Of a stretch of 64,000 bases of DNA, positions 54,690 to 63,767 are shown in pieces. Both the position numbers and the translations under genes were made by a program. Below the pieces are notes generated by a model. That model worked only from the letters and a program-made list of their open reading frames with translations, had not been told where the DNA came from and did not search any database. The first letter of the stretch is position 1. Every line of letters starts with the position of its first letter. Source of the DNA: Ideonella sp. (lineage in GTDB: Bacteria; Pseudomonadota; Gammaproteobacteria; Burkholderiales; Burkholderiaceae_C); contig JABTUC010000001.1 of the NCBI GenBank assembly GCA_015075545.1, forward strand, positions 186,001-250,000. Direction: 5' to 3'.

Positions 54690-55592
54690 ATGAGCGAAAC
54701 CCTGACGACAACCCGCAAGACCGTGCTGTCCACGCGCAGCGCCCCCGGTCGCCACTGGGTCGGCGACGGCTTTCCCGTGCACGGCCTGTTCGGCTACAGC
54801 GGAGAAGGCGTGGCCGAGCGCAGCCCGTTCCTGCTGCTCGACTACGCCGCACCGACCCAGTTCGCGCCCAGCGCACACCGTCGCGGCGTCGGCAGCCACC
54901 CGCATCGCGGGTTCGAGACCGTGACCATCGTCTACGACGGCGAGGTCGAGCACCGCGACTCCACCGGCGCCGGCGGCGTGATCCGCAAGGGCGACGTGCA
55001 GTGGATGACCGCCGGTGGTGGCATCGTCCACGAGGAGTTCCACTCGGCCGACTACGCCGCGCGCGGCGGCCCGTTCGAGATGGTGCAGCTGTGGGTCAAC
55101 CTGCCCGCCAAGGACAAGATGACGCCGGCGCACTACCAGGCGATCACCGACGCACAGGTTCCCGCCGTGGCCTTGCCGGGCGGCGCCGGTCAGGTGCGCG
55201 TGATCGCCGGCCGGTTCGCGGGCGGCACCGGCACGGTCAAGGGTCCGACGCACACCTTCAGCCCGATGAACGTGCTCGATGTTCGCCTGGCCGCTGGCCA
55301 TGCGGCCGAGCTGGGGCAGCCCGAAGGCTGGAGCACGCTGTTGGTGGTGCTCGCAGGCACGGTGGCGGTGAACGGCGAAACCGTGCTGCGCGCGACCGAG
55401 ATGGCCACGCTGTCGAACGCGGGCAGCGGCCTGAACATCGAGGCCAACAACGACGCCAAGCTGCTGGTGCTGGCGGGCGAGCCGATCGACGAGCCGGTGG
55501 TGGGCTACGGGCCATTCGTGATGAACAGCCAGCAGCAGATCCACCAGGCGATCGACGACTTCAACAGCGGACGCTTCACCCGCCTGGCCTGA
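54690..55592 (+). CDS. Pirin-family cupin protein
   Basis: 300 aa. Bicupin with the metal motif HPHRGFETVTIVYDGEVEHRDSTGAGGVIRKGDVQWMTAGGGIVHEE (His and Glu ligands kept). Pirins bind Fe and some act as quercetin dioxygenases or redox-dependent co-regulators. The Met at 54690 follows a GAGACTCGAG ribosome site; two upstream starts in frame (54657, 54669) lie in the intergenic region. Next to FMN reductase and two hydrolases on the same strand, it is probably co-regulated by the LysR protein. Confidence 0.9.
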   Translation: MSETLTTTRKTVLSTRSAPGRHWVGDGFPVHGLFGYSGEGVAERSPFLLLDYAAPTQFAPSAHRRGVGSHPHRGFETVTIVYDGEVEHRDSTGAGGVIRKGDVQWMTAGGGIVHEEFHSADYAARGGPFEMVQLWVNLPAKDKMTPAHYQAITDAQVPAVALPGGAGQVRVIAGRFAGGTGTVKGPTHTFSPMNVLDVRLAAGHAAELGQPEGWSTLLVVLAGTVAVNGETVLRATEMATLSNAGSGLNIEANNDAKLLVLAGEPIDEPVVGYGPFVMNSQQQIHQAIDDFNSGRFTRLA

Positions 55593-55671
55593 TCGCACGT
55601 ACGCGCGCGTGCGCGAGCTCGCGCGCCCACGAGCGCGCCGCCTCGTCTACTCGAACTTCAGGAGCATTCTC

Positions 55672-56298
55672 ATGAGCGAAAAACTCGACATCGGCATCAT
55701 CATCGGCAGCACGCGCGAGGCGCGTTTCGGCCACAAGGCGGCGCAGTGGCTGCAAGCAGTCGCCAGCCGGCGCGGCGACATGCGCGTCGACCTGATCGAC
55801 CTGAAGAACTTCGACCTGCCGCTGTTCAACGAAAAGGCCTCGAACCTTTGGCTGCCGAGTGAAGACCCGCGCGCCGTGGCATGGCAGAAGCGAATCGCCG
55901 AGTTCGACGGCTACCTGGTGGTCACGGCCGAGTACAACCGCTCGATGACCGGCGCGCTGAAGAATGCGTTCGATCAGGCCTACAACGAATGGAACCACAA
56001 GCCCATCGGCTTCATGGGCTACGGCGGCCTCGGCGCCGCGCGCGCCATCGAACACGCACGCCTCGTTGCCATTGAGCTGCAGATGGTGCCTGTGCGCACC
56101 GCGGTGCACTTGTCCGGCGGCGACTTCATGGCCGCGATGAAGGGACAGCGCTCGATGCATGAGGTCGAAGCCCACCTGCTGCCTGCCGCCGCCGACATGC
56201 TCGACCAGGTTGCGTGGTGGGGCGAGGCGAGCCGGGCCGCGCGCGATGGTCGGGCCAAGCTGGCCGCGAATGCCGCCACGGCCGTTGCCGCGGCTTGA
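55672..56298 (+). CDS. NAD(P)H-dependent FMN reductase
   Basis: 208 aa. Flavodoxin-like fold with IIIGSTREARFGHKAAQWLQ (FMN phosphate site), AEYNRSMTGALKNAFDQAYNEW and GFMGYGGLGAARAIEHARLV. These match the NADPH-dependent FMN reductase/quinone reductase family (MdaB/ArsH-like length). It lies 79 bp after the pirin gene. Likely detoxifies quinones or supplies FMNH2. Confidence 0.9.
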   Translation: MSEKLDIGIIIGSTREARFGHKAAQWLQAVASRRGDMRVDLIDLKNFDLPLFNEKASNLWLPSEDPRAVAWQKRIAEFDGYLVVTAEYNRSMTGALKNAFDQAYNEWNHKPIGFMGYGGLGAARAIEHARLVAIELQMVPVRTAVHLSGGDFMAAMKGQRSMHEVEAHLLPAAADMLDQVAWWGEASRAARDGRAKLAANAATAVAAA

Positions 56299-56413
56299 GC
56301 GGCGTTCATCCGTCAAACGCCCCGCATTGACGATCCGCGTCGCGTGAACCTGCGGAGCCGGCACCGCGCGGCGCCCGCGCAATCCACCCCCACCCGCCCC
56401 AAGGAGACCCATC

Positions 56414-57040
56414 ATGTCCGGACCGACCGCCATTCGCGATCCCAAGCAGGACCGCCTGATCACACCCGCCAACGCCGTGCTGGCGTTGATCGACTATCAG
56501 CCCGACCAGTACACCGGCGTGCGTTCGGTCGATCATGCCGAGTTGCTCGTGCATGTCACGACGCTTGGCAAGATCGCGACCGCCTACGGTTTGCCGGTGG
56601 TGCTGAGCACGGTCGGCGTGAAGTCCAACGGTATGGCCGGCAGCAATGTCGAACTGCTCGAGGCTCTGCCCGGTGTGCCGGAGATCGACCGCACCACGCT
56701 CAACTCGTGGGAAGACCCGGACTTCCGCGCTGCGGTGCAGAAGACGGGACGCAAGAAGCTGATCGTCGCCGGCCTGTGGTCGGAGATCTGCGTTGCCTTC
56801 CCGGTGCTCGACGCGCTCGCCGAGGGGTACGAGGTCTACTTCGTCGCCGACGCGATCGGCGGCGTCAGCACAGCCGCGCACGAGGCCGCGATGCAGCGCA
56901 TGGTGCAGGCCGGCGCGGTGCCGATCTCGGTGATCGGCCTGGCCGCCGAACTGCAGCGCGACTGGGGGCGCGACGGCGCCGACCGGTTGCGTGGCATTCT
57001 GCGCAGCTACTTCGGCGGGCTGCGCGCGATCGGCGGCTGA
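56414..57040 (+). CDS. YcaC-like isochorismatase-fold hydrolase
   Basis: 208 aa. AVLALIDYQPDQYTGVRSVDH holds the catalytic Asp, LWSEICVAFPVLDALAEGYEVYFVADAIGGVS holds the nucleophilic Cys, and the catalytic Lys region is around the KSNGMAG loop, as in YcaC. Substrate unknown. RBS AAGGAGA (56400-56406) precedes the ATG. Third gene of the same-strand run pirin, reductase, hydrolase, isomerase. Confidence 0.88.
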   Translation: MSGPTAIRDPKQDRLITPANAVLALIDYQPDQYTGVRSVDHAELLVHVTTLGKIATAYGLPVVLSTVGVKSNGMAGSNVELLEALPGVPEIDRTTLNSWEDPDFRAAVQKTGRKKLIVAGLWSEICVAFPVLDALAEGYEVYFVADAIGGVSTAAHEAAMQRMVQAGAVPISVIGLAAELQRDWGRDGADRLRGILRSYFGGLRAIGG

Positions 57041-57181
57041 TCGGCGCGCCCGACGGGCCTGGGCGAGTGCCCAGCGCTGCGAGCCGTTGCCGCGGCTGTG
57101 GGGCACGACCGACTGCCGTAGCTCCTCGCAGCCCACGACGAGGAGTCGCTACCATCGCCCAGAGGCCGCAAGGGATCCAGT

Positions 57182-57790
57182 ATGTCCGCCAAGATCATCG
57201 AGTTCCTGTTCGACTTCGGCAGCCCGGCGACGTACCTCGCGCACACGCAGATGCCGCGCCTCGCCGCCGACACCGGCGCGCGCGTCGACTACGTGCCGAT
57301 GCTGCTGGGCGGCGTGTTCAAGGCCACCGGCAACCAGAGCCCGATGGCGGTGCCGGCCAAGGGCCGCTGGATGGGCCGTGACCTGGCGCGCTGGGCCGGA
57401 CGCTACGGCGTGCCGTTCGCGTTCAATCCGCACTTCCCCGTCAATACGCTGGCGCTGATGCGCGGCGCGGTCGCCGTGCAGGCGCGGCAGCCCGAGCGCT
57501 TCATGCCGTACGTCGACGCGGTGTTCCGCGCGATGTGGGTCGAGCCGGTCGACCTGGGCGACCCCGCCGTGCTGGCGTCGACGCTGCAGGCCGCCGGCTT
57601 CGACCCGCACGAACTGCTGGCGATGGTGGGCGATGCCGAAGTCAAGGCCCGGCTGATCGCCAACACCGAGGCCGCGGTGGCGCGCGGGGTGTTCGGCGCG
57701 CCGACCTTCTTCGTCGGCAGCGAGATGTTCTTCGGCCAGGATCGGCTCGACTTCGTGCGCGAGGCGGCGCTCCACCGGGGTCGCCCTTAG
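57182..57790 (+). CDS. DsbA-fold isomerase, 2-hydroxychromene-2-carboxylate isomerase family
   Basis: 202 aa. FLFDFGSPATYLAHTQMPRLAADTGARVDYVPMLLGGVFKATGNQSP and GVFGAPTFFVGSEMFFGQDRLDFV are the NahD/GST-kappa pattern: a thioredoxin fold with Ser in place of the CxxC and glutathione dependence. True NahD acts in naphthalene breakdown; here there are no other such genes, so a related glutathione-linked isomerisation is more likely. No signal peptide, hence cytosolic. Confidence 0.9.
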   Translation: MSAKIIEFLFDFGSPATYLAHTQMPRLAADTGARVDYVPMLLGGVFKATGNQSPMAVPAKGRWMGRDLARWAGRYGVPFAFNPHFPVNTLALMRGAVAVQARQPERFMPYVDAVFRAMWVEPVDLGDPAVLASTLQAAGFDPHELLAMVGDAEVKARLIANTEAAVARGVFGAPTFFVGSEMFFGQDRLDFVREAALHRGRP

Positions 57791-58945
<1,155 letters not shown>

Positions 58946-58953
58946 CCTCCTCG

Positions 58954-58977
58954 GCGCGGGGCCCTCGGGCCCCGCGC
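58954..58977 (+). repeat. Perfect 11-bp hairpin between dctP and dctQ
   Basis: GCGCGGGGCCC (58954-58964) and GGGCCCCGCGC (58967-58977) are perfectly complementary with a 2-nt gap; the hairpin can open to a 9-bp stem with a 6-nt loop. It begins 8 nt after the dctP stop and ends 10 nt before the dctQ GTG. No T-run follows. It probably protects the receptor mRNA or attenuates permease expression. Confidence 0.75.
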
Positions 58978-58987
58978 ATGCCGCCGC

Positions 58988-59518
58988 GTGCGCTGGTTCG
59001 AACACTTCGAAGAAGGCCTGATCGCGCTGCTGTTGGCGGCGATGACGCTGCTCACCTTCGCGCAGGTGGTGGCGCGCTACGTCTTCAACTACAGCTTCGT
59101 GTGGGCGCTGGAGCTGACCGGCGTGATGTTCGCGTGGCTGATCTTCCTGGGCATGTCGTACGGCGTACGGGTCGGCGCGCACATCGGCGTCGACGCCGCG
59201 ATCCGGCTGCTCGGGCGGCGCGCGGCGCGCGCGGTCGGCATCGTCGCGGCGAGCACCTGTGTGGCCTACGCGGTGCTGGTGACGATCGGTGGTACGCAGT
59301 ACGTGCGCAAGATGTACGACGTCGGCATCCTGATGCAGGATATGCCGGTCGCGCAGTGGATTCCGCGCCTGGTGCTGCCGCTGGGCTTCGCGCTGCTCGG
59401 GCTGCGCTTCCTGGCGGTGCTGTGGCGCCTGCTGCGCGGTGACGAGGTGCACCTGCTCGGCGACGAGGCGCGCGACGCGCTCGAGCTGAAGGCCGACGAC
59501 GACGAGGCGCCGCGATGA
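58988..59518 (+). CDS. TRAP small permease, DctQ family
   Basis: 176 aa, four membrane segments, with FEEGLIALLLAAMTLLTFAQVVARYVFNYSFVWALELTGVMFAWLIFLGMSYGVRVGAHIGVDA being the DctQ signature (W-x-x-E near residue 40). Start is GTG with no strong ribosome site, so translation may depend on the upstream hairpin or coupling. It overlaps dctM by 4 bp. Tail is acidic and cytoplasmic. Confidence 0.93.
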   Translation: MRWFEHFEEGLIALLLAAMTLLTFAQVVARYVFNYSFVWALELTGVMFAWLIFLGMSYGVRVGAHIGVDAAIRLLGRRAARAVGIVAASTCVAYAVLVTIGGTQYVRKMYDVGILMQDMPVAQWIPRLVLPLGFALLGLRFLAVLWRLLRGDEVHLLGDEARDALELKADDDEAPR

Positions 59519-60792
59519 CGATCGCCACCCTCTTCGTGCTGCTGTTCGTGCTGATGGGAATCGGCGTGCCGGTGGGGGTGGCGCTCGGGCTGTCGTCGCT
59601 GGTGACGATCCTGCTGTTCGCGCAGGATTCGCTGGCCTCGCTGTCGCTGAAGCTGTTCGAGACCTCGGAGCACTACACGCTGCTGGCGATCCCGTTCTTC
59701 ATCCTCGGCGGCACCTTCATGACCACCGGCGGCGTGGCACGACGCATGATCCGCTTCGCCAACGCCTGCATCGGCCACCTGCGCGGCGGGCTGGCGATGG
59801 CCTCGGTGATGGCGTGCATGCTGTTCGCCGCGGTGTCGGGCTCGTCGCCGGCCACGGTGGTGGCGGTGGGCTCGATCGTCATCGCCGGCATGCAGCGCGC
59901 CGGCTATCCGCAGCCGTTCGCCGCCGGTGTGATCTGCAACGCCGGCACGCTCGGCATCCTGATCCCGCCGTCGATCGTGATGGTGGTCTACGGCGCGGCC
60001 ACCGAAACCTCGGTGGGCAAGCTGTTCATGGCCGGCGTGCTGCCGGGCATCGCGCTCGGGCTGCTGCTGATGGTGGCGATCTACTGGCGCGCGCACCGCA
60101 TCAAGCTGCAGACGCAGCCGCGCGCGCCGCTGGCCGAGGTGCTGCGCTCGGGGCGCGACTCGCTGTGGGGGCTGCTGCTGATCGTGATCATCCTCGGCGG
60201 CATCTACGGCGGCGTGTTCACGCCCACCGAGGCGGCCGCCGTGTCGGCGGTGTACGCGTTCGTGATCGCGGTCTACGTCTACCGCGACATGGGCCTGAAG
60301 GACGTGCCGCGCGTGCTGCGCGACTCGGCCAAGGTGACGGTGATGCTGATGTTCATCGTCGCCAACGCGCTGCTGTTCGCCCACGTGCTGACCACCGAGC
60401 GCATCCCGCAGCAGATCGCCGAGGCGATCGTCGGCTCGGGCATGGCGGCGTGGCAGTTCCTGCTGGTGGTCAACCTGCTGCTGCTGGTGGCCGGCATGTT
60501 CATGGAGCCCACCGGCATCATCCTGATCCTGGCGCCGATTCTGTTTCCGATCGCCTCGCGACTGGGCATCGACCCGGTGCACCTGGGCATCATCATGGTG
60601 GTGAACCTCGAGATCGGCATGGTCACGCCGCCGGTCGGTCTGAACCTGTTCGTCACCACCGGCATCACCGGCATGTCGATCATGCAGGTGGCGCGCGCCG
60701 CGCTGCCGTGGACCTCGGTGCTGCTGGCGTTCCTGATCTTCGTGACCTACGTGCCGTGGCTGTCGCTGGTGCTGCCGAACGCGTTGTTCTGA
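59515..60792 (+). CDS. TRAP large permease, DctM family
   Basis: 425 aa, about 11-12 membrane segments. FAAVSGSSPATVVAVGSIVIAGMQRAGYP, GTLGILIPPSIVMVVYGAATETSVGKLFMAGVLPGI, FTPTEAAAVSAVYAF and VNLEIGMVTPPVGLNLFV are the DctM family motifs. It forms the Na+-coupled channel with DctQ and the DctP receptor. The intact protein shows which part survives in the DctM fragment at 10813-11103 (the segment from about residue 325 onward). Confidence 0.95.
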   Translation: MTIATLFVLLFVLMGIGVPVGVALGLSSLVTILLFAQDSLASLSLKLFETSEHYTLLAIPFFILGGTFMTTGGVARRMIRFANACIGHLRGGLAMASVMACMLFAAVSGSSPATVVAVGSIVIAGMQRAGYPQPFAAGVICNAGTLGILIPPSIVMVVYGAATETSVGKLFMAGVLPGIALGLLLMVAIYWRAHRIKLQTQPRAPLAEVLRSGRDSLWGLLLIVIILGGIYGGVFTPTEAAAVSAVYAFVIAVYVYRDMGLKDVPRVLRDSAKVTVMLMFIVANALLFAHVLTTERIPQQIAEAIVGSGMAAWQFLLVVNLLLLVAGMFMEPTGIILILAPILFPIASRLGIDPVHLGIIMVVNLEIGMVTPPVGLNLFVTTGITGMSIMQVARAALPWTSVLLAFLIFVTYVPWLSLVLPNALF

Positions 60793-60813
60793 TTCGAGGG
60801 GCGCAGGCTGCTT

Positions 60814-61047
60814 TCAGCCCGATTTGCCGATCTTCACGCGCCAGACCGTAGGCCCGGACTCGACGTAGTCCCAAGTGAATTTGCCCTTGTGCTCAGCGTC
60901 GAACTGGTAATACAGCGGTTTCGGATCGTGGTCGTTGATGAGGATGAAACTGCCGCCCGCCGGCAGGTTGTGCCATGTGCTGAAGATGGTGCTGTGCCGC
61001 TGCATGGGCACGAGTTGACGTACGTCCAGGTTTTGCGCTTCGCTCAT
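60814..61047 (-). CDS. DUF2249 domain protein, single domain
   Basis: 77 aa. NLDVRQLVPMQRHSTIFSTWHNLPAGGSFILINDHDPKPLYYQF is the DUF2249 pattern with the invariant NDHDPKPLYYQ. It resembles the divergent right-edge gene (NDHDPLPLYYEF). The ATG overlaps the stop of the upstream gene (ATGA). Last gene of the five-gene operon. DUF2249 proteins often occur with nitric oxide and denitrification genes; biochemical role unknown. Confidence 0.87.
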   Translation of the reverse strand: MSEAQNLDVRQLVPMQRHSTIFSTWHNLPAGGSFILINDHDPKPLYYQFDAEHKGKFTWDYVESGPTVWRVKIGKSG

Positions 61048-61310
61048 GATTGCGGTTGCTCTCCGGTTGGGGTTGTCGAAGCGGCGCGGTCGCCGCGGGA
61101 GGCTTCACGCCCGCTGCGCCGCTTCGGGTTGGTCAGGTTGTGCATGACGCCGTTGAGACGCTCGGCTTCCTTCGGATGATCGTGGCGCAGCATCGACCAG
61201 CCCTGCGCTGCCAGGCGGCAGGCCGCATCGATCTCGCCCGCATCGCCCATCGCCAACAGGGCCTGAACGAAGAGCCGGTTGAGTGACGCGATCGTGTCCG
61301 GGGTTTCCAT
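61044..61310 (-). CDS. Small helical protein of the DUF2249 operon
   Basis: 88 aa. A compact helical N-terminal domain (TIASLNRLFVQALLAMGDAGEIDAACRLAAQGWSMLRHDHPKEAERLNGVMHNL) followed by a Lys/Arg/Ser-rich tail. Family not recognised with certainty. It is tightly placed between the MIP18 and DUF2249 genes (13-bp gap and 4-bp overlap). Probably a companion in the same process. Confidence 0.72.
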   Translation of the reverse strand: METPDTIASLNRLFVQALLAMGDAGEIDAACRLAAQGWSMLRHDHPKEAERLNGVMHNLTNPKRRSGREASRGDRAASTTPTGEQPQS

Positions 61311-61323
61311 CGCGGGTGGCGCC

Positions 61324-61629
61324 TCATGTGATGCGGAAATGCGCCTTGGCCTCCGGGCTCATCTTCTCGGCGCTCCACTCCGGACGCCAGACGAGTTCGA
61401 TGTGGACGTCGTTCACGCCTTCCATCTGCTCCAGGCGCTGGCGAACTCCGAGCTGGATGATGTCCGAGGCCGGGCAACCCGGGGTGGTAAGCGTCATGAC
61501 GACGAAGGCGCGGTCATTGACCATGTCGAGTTCGTAGACCAGGCCGAGGTCGACGATGTTGTAGCCGAGTTCGGGGTCGAAGACGTCTTTCAACGCTTCG
61601 CGCATTTCGGCCGGGGTCGGTGCGCTCAT
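61324..61629 (-). CDS. MIP18/DUF59 (SufT/PaaD-like) metal-cluster assembly protein
   Basis: 101 aa. REALKDVFDPELGYNIVDLGLVYELDM with VVMTLTTPGCPASDIIQLGVRQRL contains the conserved DPE...N and the Cys of the family. Such proteins aid Fe-S cluster maturation. A role in maturing an Fe-S or heme protein in NO or nitrogen-oxide metabolism is inferred from the DUF2249 neighbours. ATGA overlap with the tandem DUF2249 gene. Confidence 0.9.
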   Translation of the reverse strand: MSAPTPAEMREALKDVFDPELGYNIVDLGLVYELDMVNDRAFVVMTLTTPGCPASDIIQLGVRQRLEQMEGVNDVHIELVWRPEWSAEKMSPEAKAHFRIT

Positions 61630-62165
61630 GCCGGTGTGCCGCAGCGGATGAGGACCCGGTATTCGCTCGGGCCGATCTTTTCGCAGCGATACAGATGACC
61701 GCGCGTGTCGAGCTCGGGATAGAGCAGCAGCGGCTCGCGATCGAACAGGCCTTCGAGCACCTCACCGGGACTCATGTCTTCGAGTGCCTCCAAGGTGGTG
61801 ACCAAGGGTTCGGGCGGCATCAGGCCGCGGTTGTCGAGCGAGCAACTCGGTGCTTGCCATGGGCCGGCGCCCGTTCGGTTCGCGCCGGGCGTATCGCCTT
61901 GCGTCGCCGTGCCGCCCGCCGGGGAGGCTTCGGAGGCCTCGGGTTCGAAGATGACTTCCCAGTCGCCATCGTCGATTTCTCGCTCGCTATGGCCGTAGCC
62001 CATGCTCTTCATCATCGCGAACAGCGGCGTCGGCTTGAAGCTTGCAAGCAGGCGCAGGCCCTGCCCGCTCTCGAGCTTGGCCACGGCCGACTTGATTTCA
62101 CCGAGGGGCTCGCCGCCTGCTCGCAAGATCGGGCGTACGTCGAGTGTCCGAAGCGAAAGATCCAT
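61626..62165 (-). CDS. Tandem DUF2249 domain protein
   Basis: 179 aa. Two DUF2249-like halves: residues about 1-75 (RTLDVRPILRAGGEPLGEIKSAVAKLESGQGLRLLASFKPTPLFAMMKSMGY) and about 105-178 (DNRGLMPPEPLVTTLEALEDMSPGEVLEGLFDREPLLLYPELDTRG). The linker between is Ala/Gly/Ser/Thr-rich. The same fold as the single-domain neighbours, here fused. It is 3 bp downstream of the membrane protein gene and overlaps the MIP18 gene. Function unknown. Confidence 0.87.
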   Translation of the reverse strand: MDLSLRTLDVRPILRAGGEPLGEIKSAVAKLESGQGLRLLASFKPTPLFAMMKSMGYGHSEREIDDGDWEVIFEPEASEASPAGGTATQGDTPGANRTGAGPWQAPSCSLDNRGLMPPEPLVTTLEALEDMSPGEVLEGLFDREPLLLYPELDTRGHLYRCEKIGPSEYRVLIRCGTPA

Positions 62166-62168
62166 GTC

Positions 62169-63584
62169 TCATTCTCCTTGCCGATCGGTGCCCAACGGAG
62201 GCGAGGCTGCCAACTTCGCGCTTGCACCGGGCGCAGCCTTCAACTTGGCCGCTGCAGACATCCCAGGCGGGCGCCCCAAGGTGGGTTTCAGGTTCGGATC
62301 CGGATGGCGCGAACGCCAGAACTCGATGGCAATCAGCACCGTTGCCAGAGTCTGCAGCGATGCAGCGATCTCCCAGACGACGGCTTGTTCGCTCGCGATC
62401 GCCGCGCTGGCCAGCAGGGTCGCCACGAAATACAGCGCAAAACCGGGCCTTGCCCGACGCTCGTTGACCAGGTCTTGCACACGCGGAACCGGCCCTTTGC
62501 CCAGCCGTTTGCCGAACACTTCGAGCCAGGTCATGAAGGGGATGATCTTGTAGAGCTGGCTCAAGCCCAACCCGCTCAGGCCGCCGAAGACGAACAAGTA
62601 GCCGATGGCGCCCGCATAGCGATCGAGCGTGCCCAGGGCCCAGCTCAGCGCGCCCAATGCAAGTGCCAGCGCAAAGATGGCCAGCGCAAAGCCCGCCGTG
62701 ATGCTGTTGAGTTCGAGTTCGCGGCGTTTGCGCGTGCGATAGAAGTGCACGATGTCGGCAAGATAGAAAACAACGCCGATGCCGGCCAGTGCGGTGCCGA
62801 GCGCAACGACAGCCGAGGTGGCGAGTTCCGTCCACACGCCGATCAGCCCGCTGACGAGCAGCACGGCCAGGCCTCCCGCGGTCAGCGTGAGTGCGGCCCA
62901 GGTGCTGCGTCGAGGCTCGTCCGGCGCGAGCATGAACATAGTCAGCAAGCGGTAGCTCACGCCCATCACGGTCAGCGTGAACCAGCCTCCCAGACCGGCC
63001 GCCAGATGCATGCTCAAGCCGCGTCCTGTCAGCGCACGCAGGAAGCCCGGCGGGTCAGGCAGCCCCAGGAAGACGCCGAAACCCAGCCCGATCAAGCCGG
63101 TCAACACCAGGAACGCAAGACCGAACGCCACGAAGATCGCCGGATGCGGCAGCGGGCGAACGCGCCACAGCGTGGCAGCCAGGTTCACGACGACCAGCAC
63201 GAACCCGATGACCACGAGCGTGCCGCCGATCGGCAGCAAATCGGTGCTCAGTGCCGCGTTGCCGCCCAGGGCCGAGAAACCGGCGAGCATGGCCAGCAGG
63301 CCGAGCACGATCGCCACCAGCGCGTACAGAGCCAGACGTTGGCTGTGCAGCGTGGTGTTGCACATGACCGGCACGAACTGATAGAGCGCGCCCAGCATCA
63401 GCAGGCTCAACCAGCCGATCGTGATGAGGTGCACGCCGATCAGCGTGGCGGGAGCCCGCGGCGCGGCGAGCGGATCGGAATAGCCCGTCAGCAGCAGAAG
63501 CTGTGCAACGAAGAACGCGACGATGGCGCATGCGAAATGCGTCATCGTCCATTGCGAAACCTTGGAGCCGGTAGGTACTTGCAC
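62169..63584 (-). CDS. Heme-copper oxidase subunit I-like membrane protein
   Basis: 471 aa with about 12 membrane helices. TMTHFACAIVAFFVAQ, GVHLITIGWLSLLMLGALYQFVPV and MHLAAGLGGWFTLTVMGVSYRLLTMFML contain helix-embedded His residues resembling the heme ligands of cbb3/NorB-like proteins, though the family is uncharacterised. It heads the DUF2249 operon and may sense, use or detoxify nitric oxide or other small gases. Base composition here is less GC-rich than the rest of the window. The C-terminal tail is cytoplasmic and Ala/Pro-rich. Confidence 0.8.
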   Translation of the reverse strand: MQVPTGSKVSQWTMTHFACAIVAFFVAQLLLLTGYSDPLAAPRAPATLIGVHLITIGWLSLLMLGALYQFVPVMCNTTLHSQRLALYALVAIVLGLLAMLAGFSALGGNAALSTDLLPIGGTLVVIGFVLVVVNLAATLWRVRPLPHPAIFVAFGLAFLVLTGLIGLGFGVFLGLPDPPGFLRALTGRGLSMHLAAGLGGWFTLTVMGVSYRLLTMFMLAPDEPRRSTWAALTLTAGGLAVLLVSGLIGVWTELATSAVVALGTALAGIGVVFYLADIVHFYRTRKRRELELNSITAGFALAIFALALALGALSWALGTLDRYAGAIGYLFVFGGLSGLGLSQLYKIIPFMTWLEVFGKRLGKGPVPRVQDLVNERRARPGFALYFVATLLASAAIASEQAVVWEIAASLQTLATVLIAIEFWRSRHPDPNLKPTLGRPPGMSAAAKLKAAPGASAKLAASPPLGTDRQGE

Positions 63585-63767
63585 GGCAGGCTCTGCGCTT
63601 CGCTCGAAAGTACACGAAAACGCCGCGGTGACCCTAGCGGTGCCCCTTTTGACGGGGAGGGCTTGACGAGCGCTGCGGGTCGGTGGCGCTCGGCGCCGTC
63701 CACGTTTTCGCCGCGAGCCCGAACGTGAACTACGATGACGCAGCAGTCGTGTTCAATGGAGGCCAGG
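63585..63767. other. Divergent promoter region of the DUF2249 operon
   Basis: A 183-bp gap between the operon and the right-edge DUF2249 gene. No perfect FNR/Dnr box (TTGAT-N4-ATCAA) is present; only partial TTGAC repeats near 63649 and 63664 are seen, in direct orientation. A widely spaced inverted pair CGAAAAC/GTTTTCG (about 63614 and 63704) is also present. No gene found in it. Confidence 0.4.

Noticed and set aside
63585-63767. FNR/Dnr box for the DUF2249 operon
   Set aside because: Only half-site-like TTGAC sequences in direct orientation are present; no TTGAT-N4-ATCAA-like palindrome was seen.
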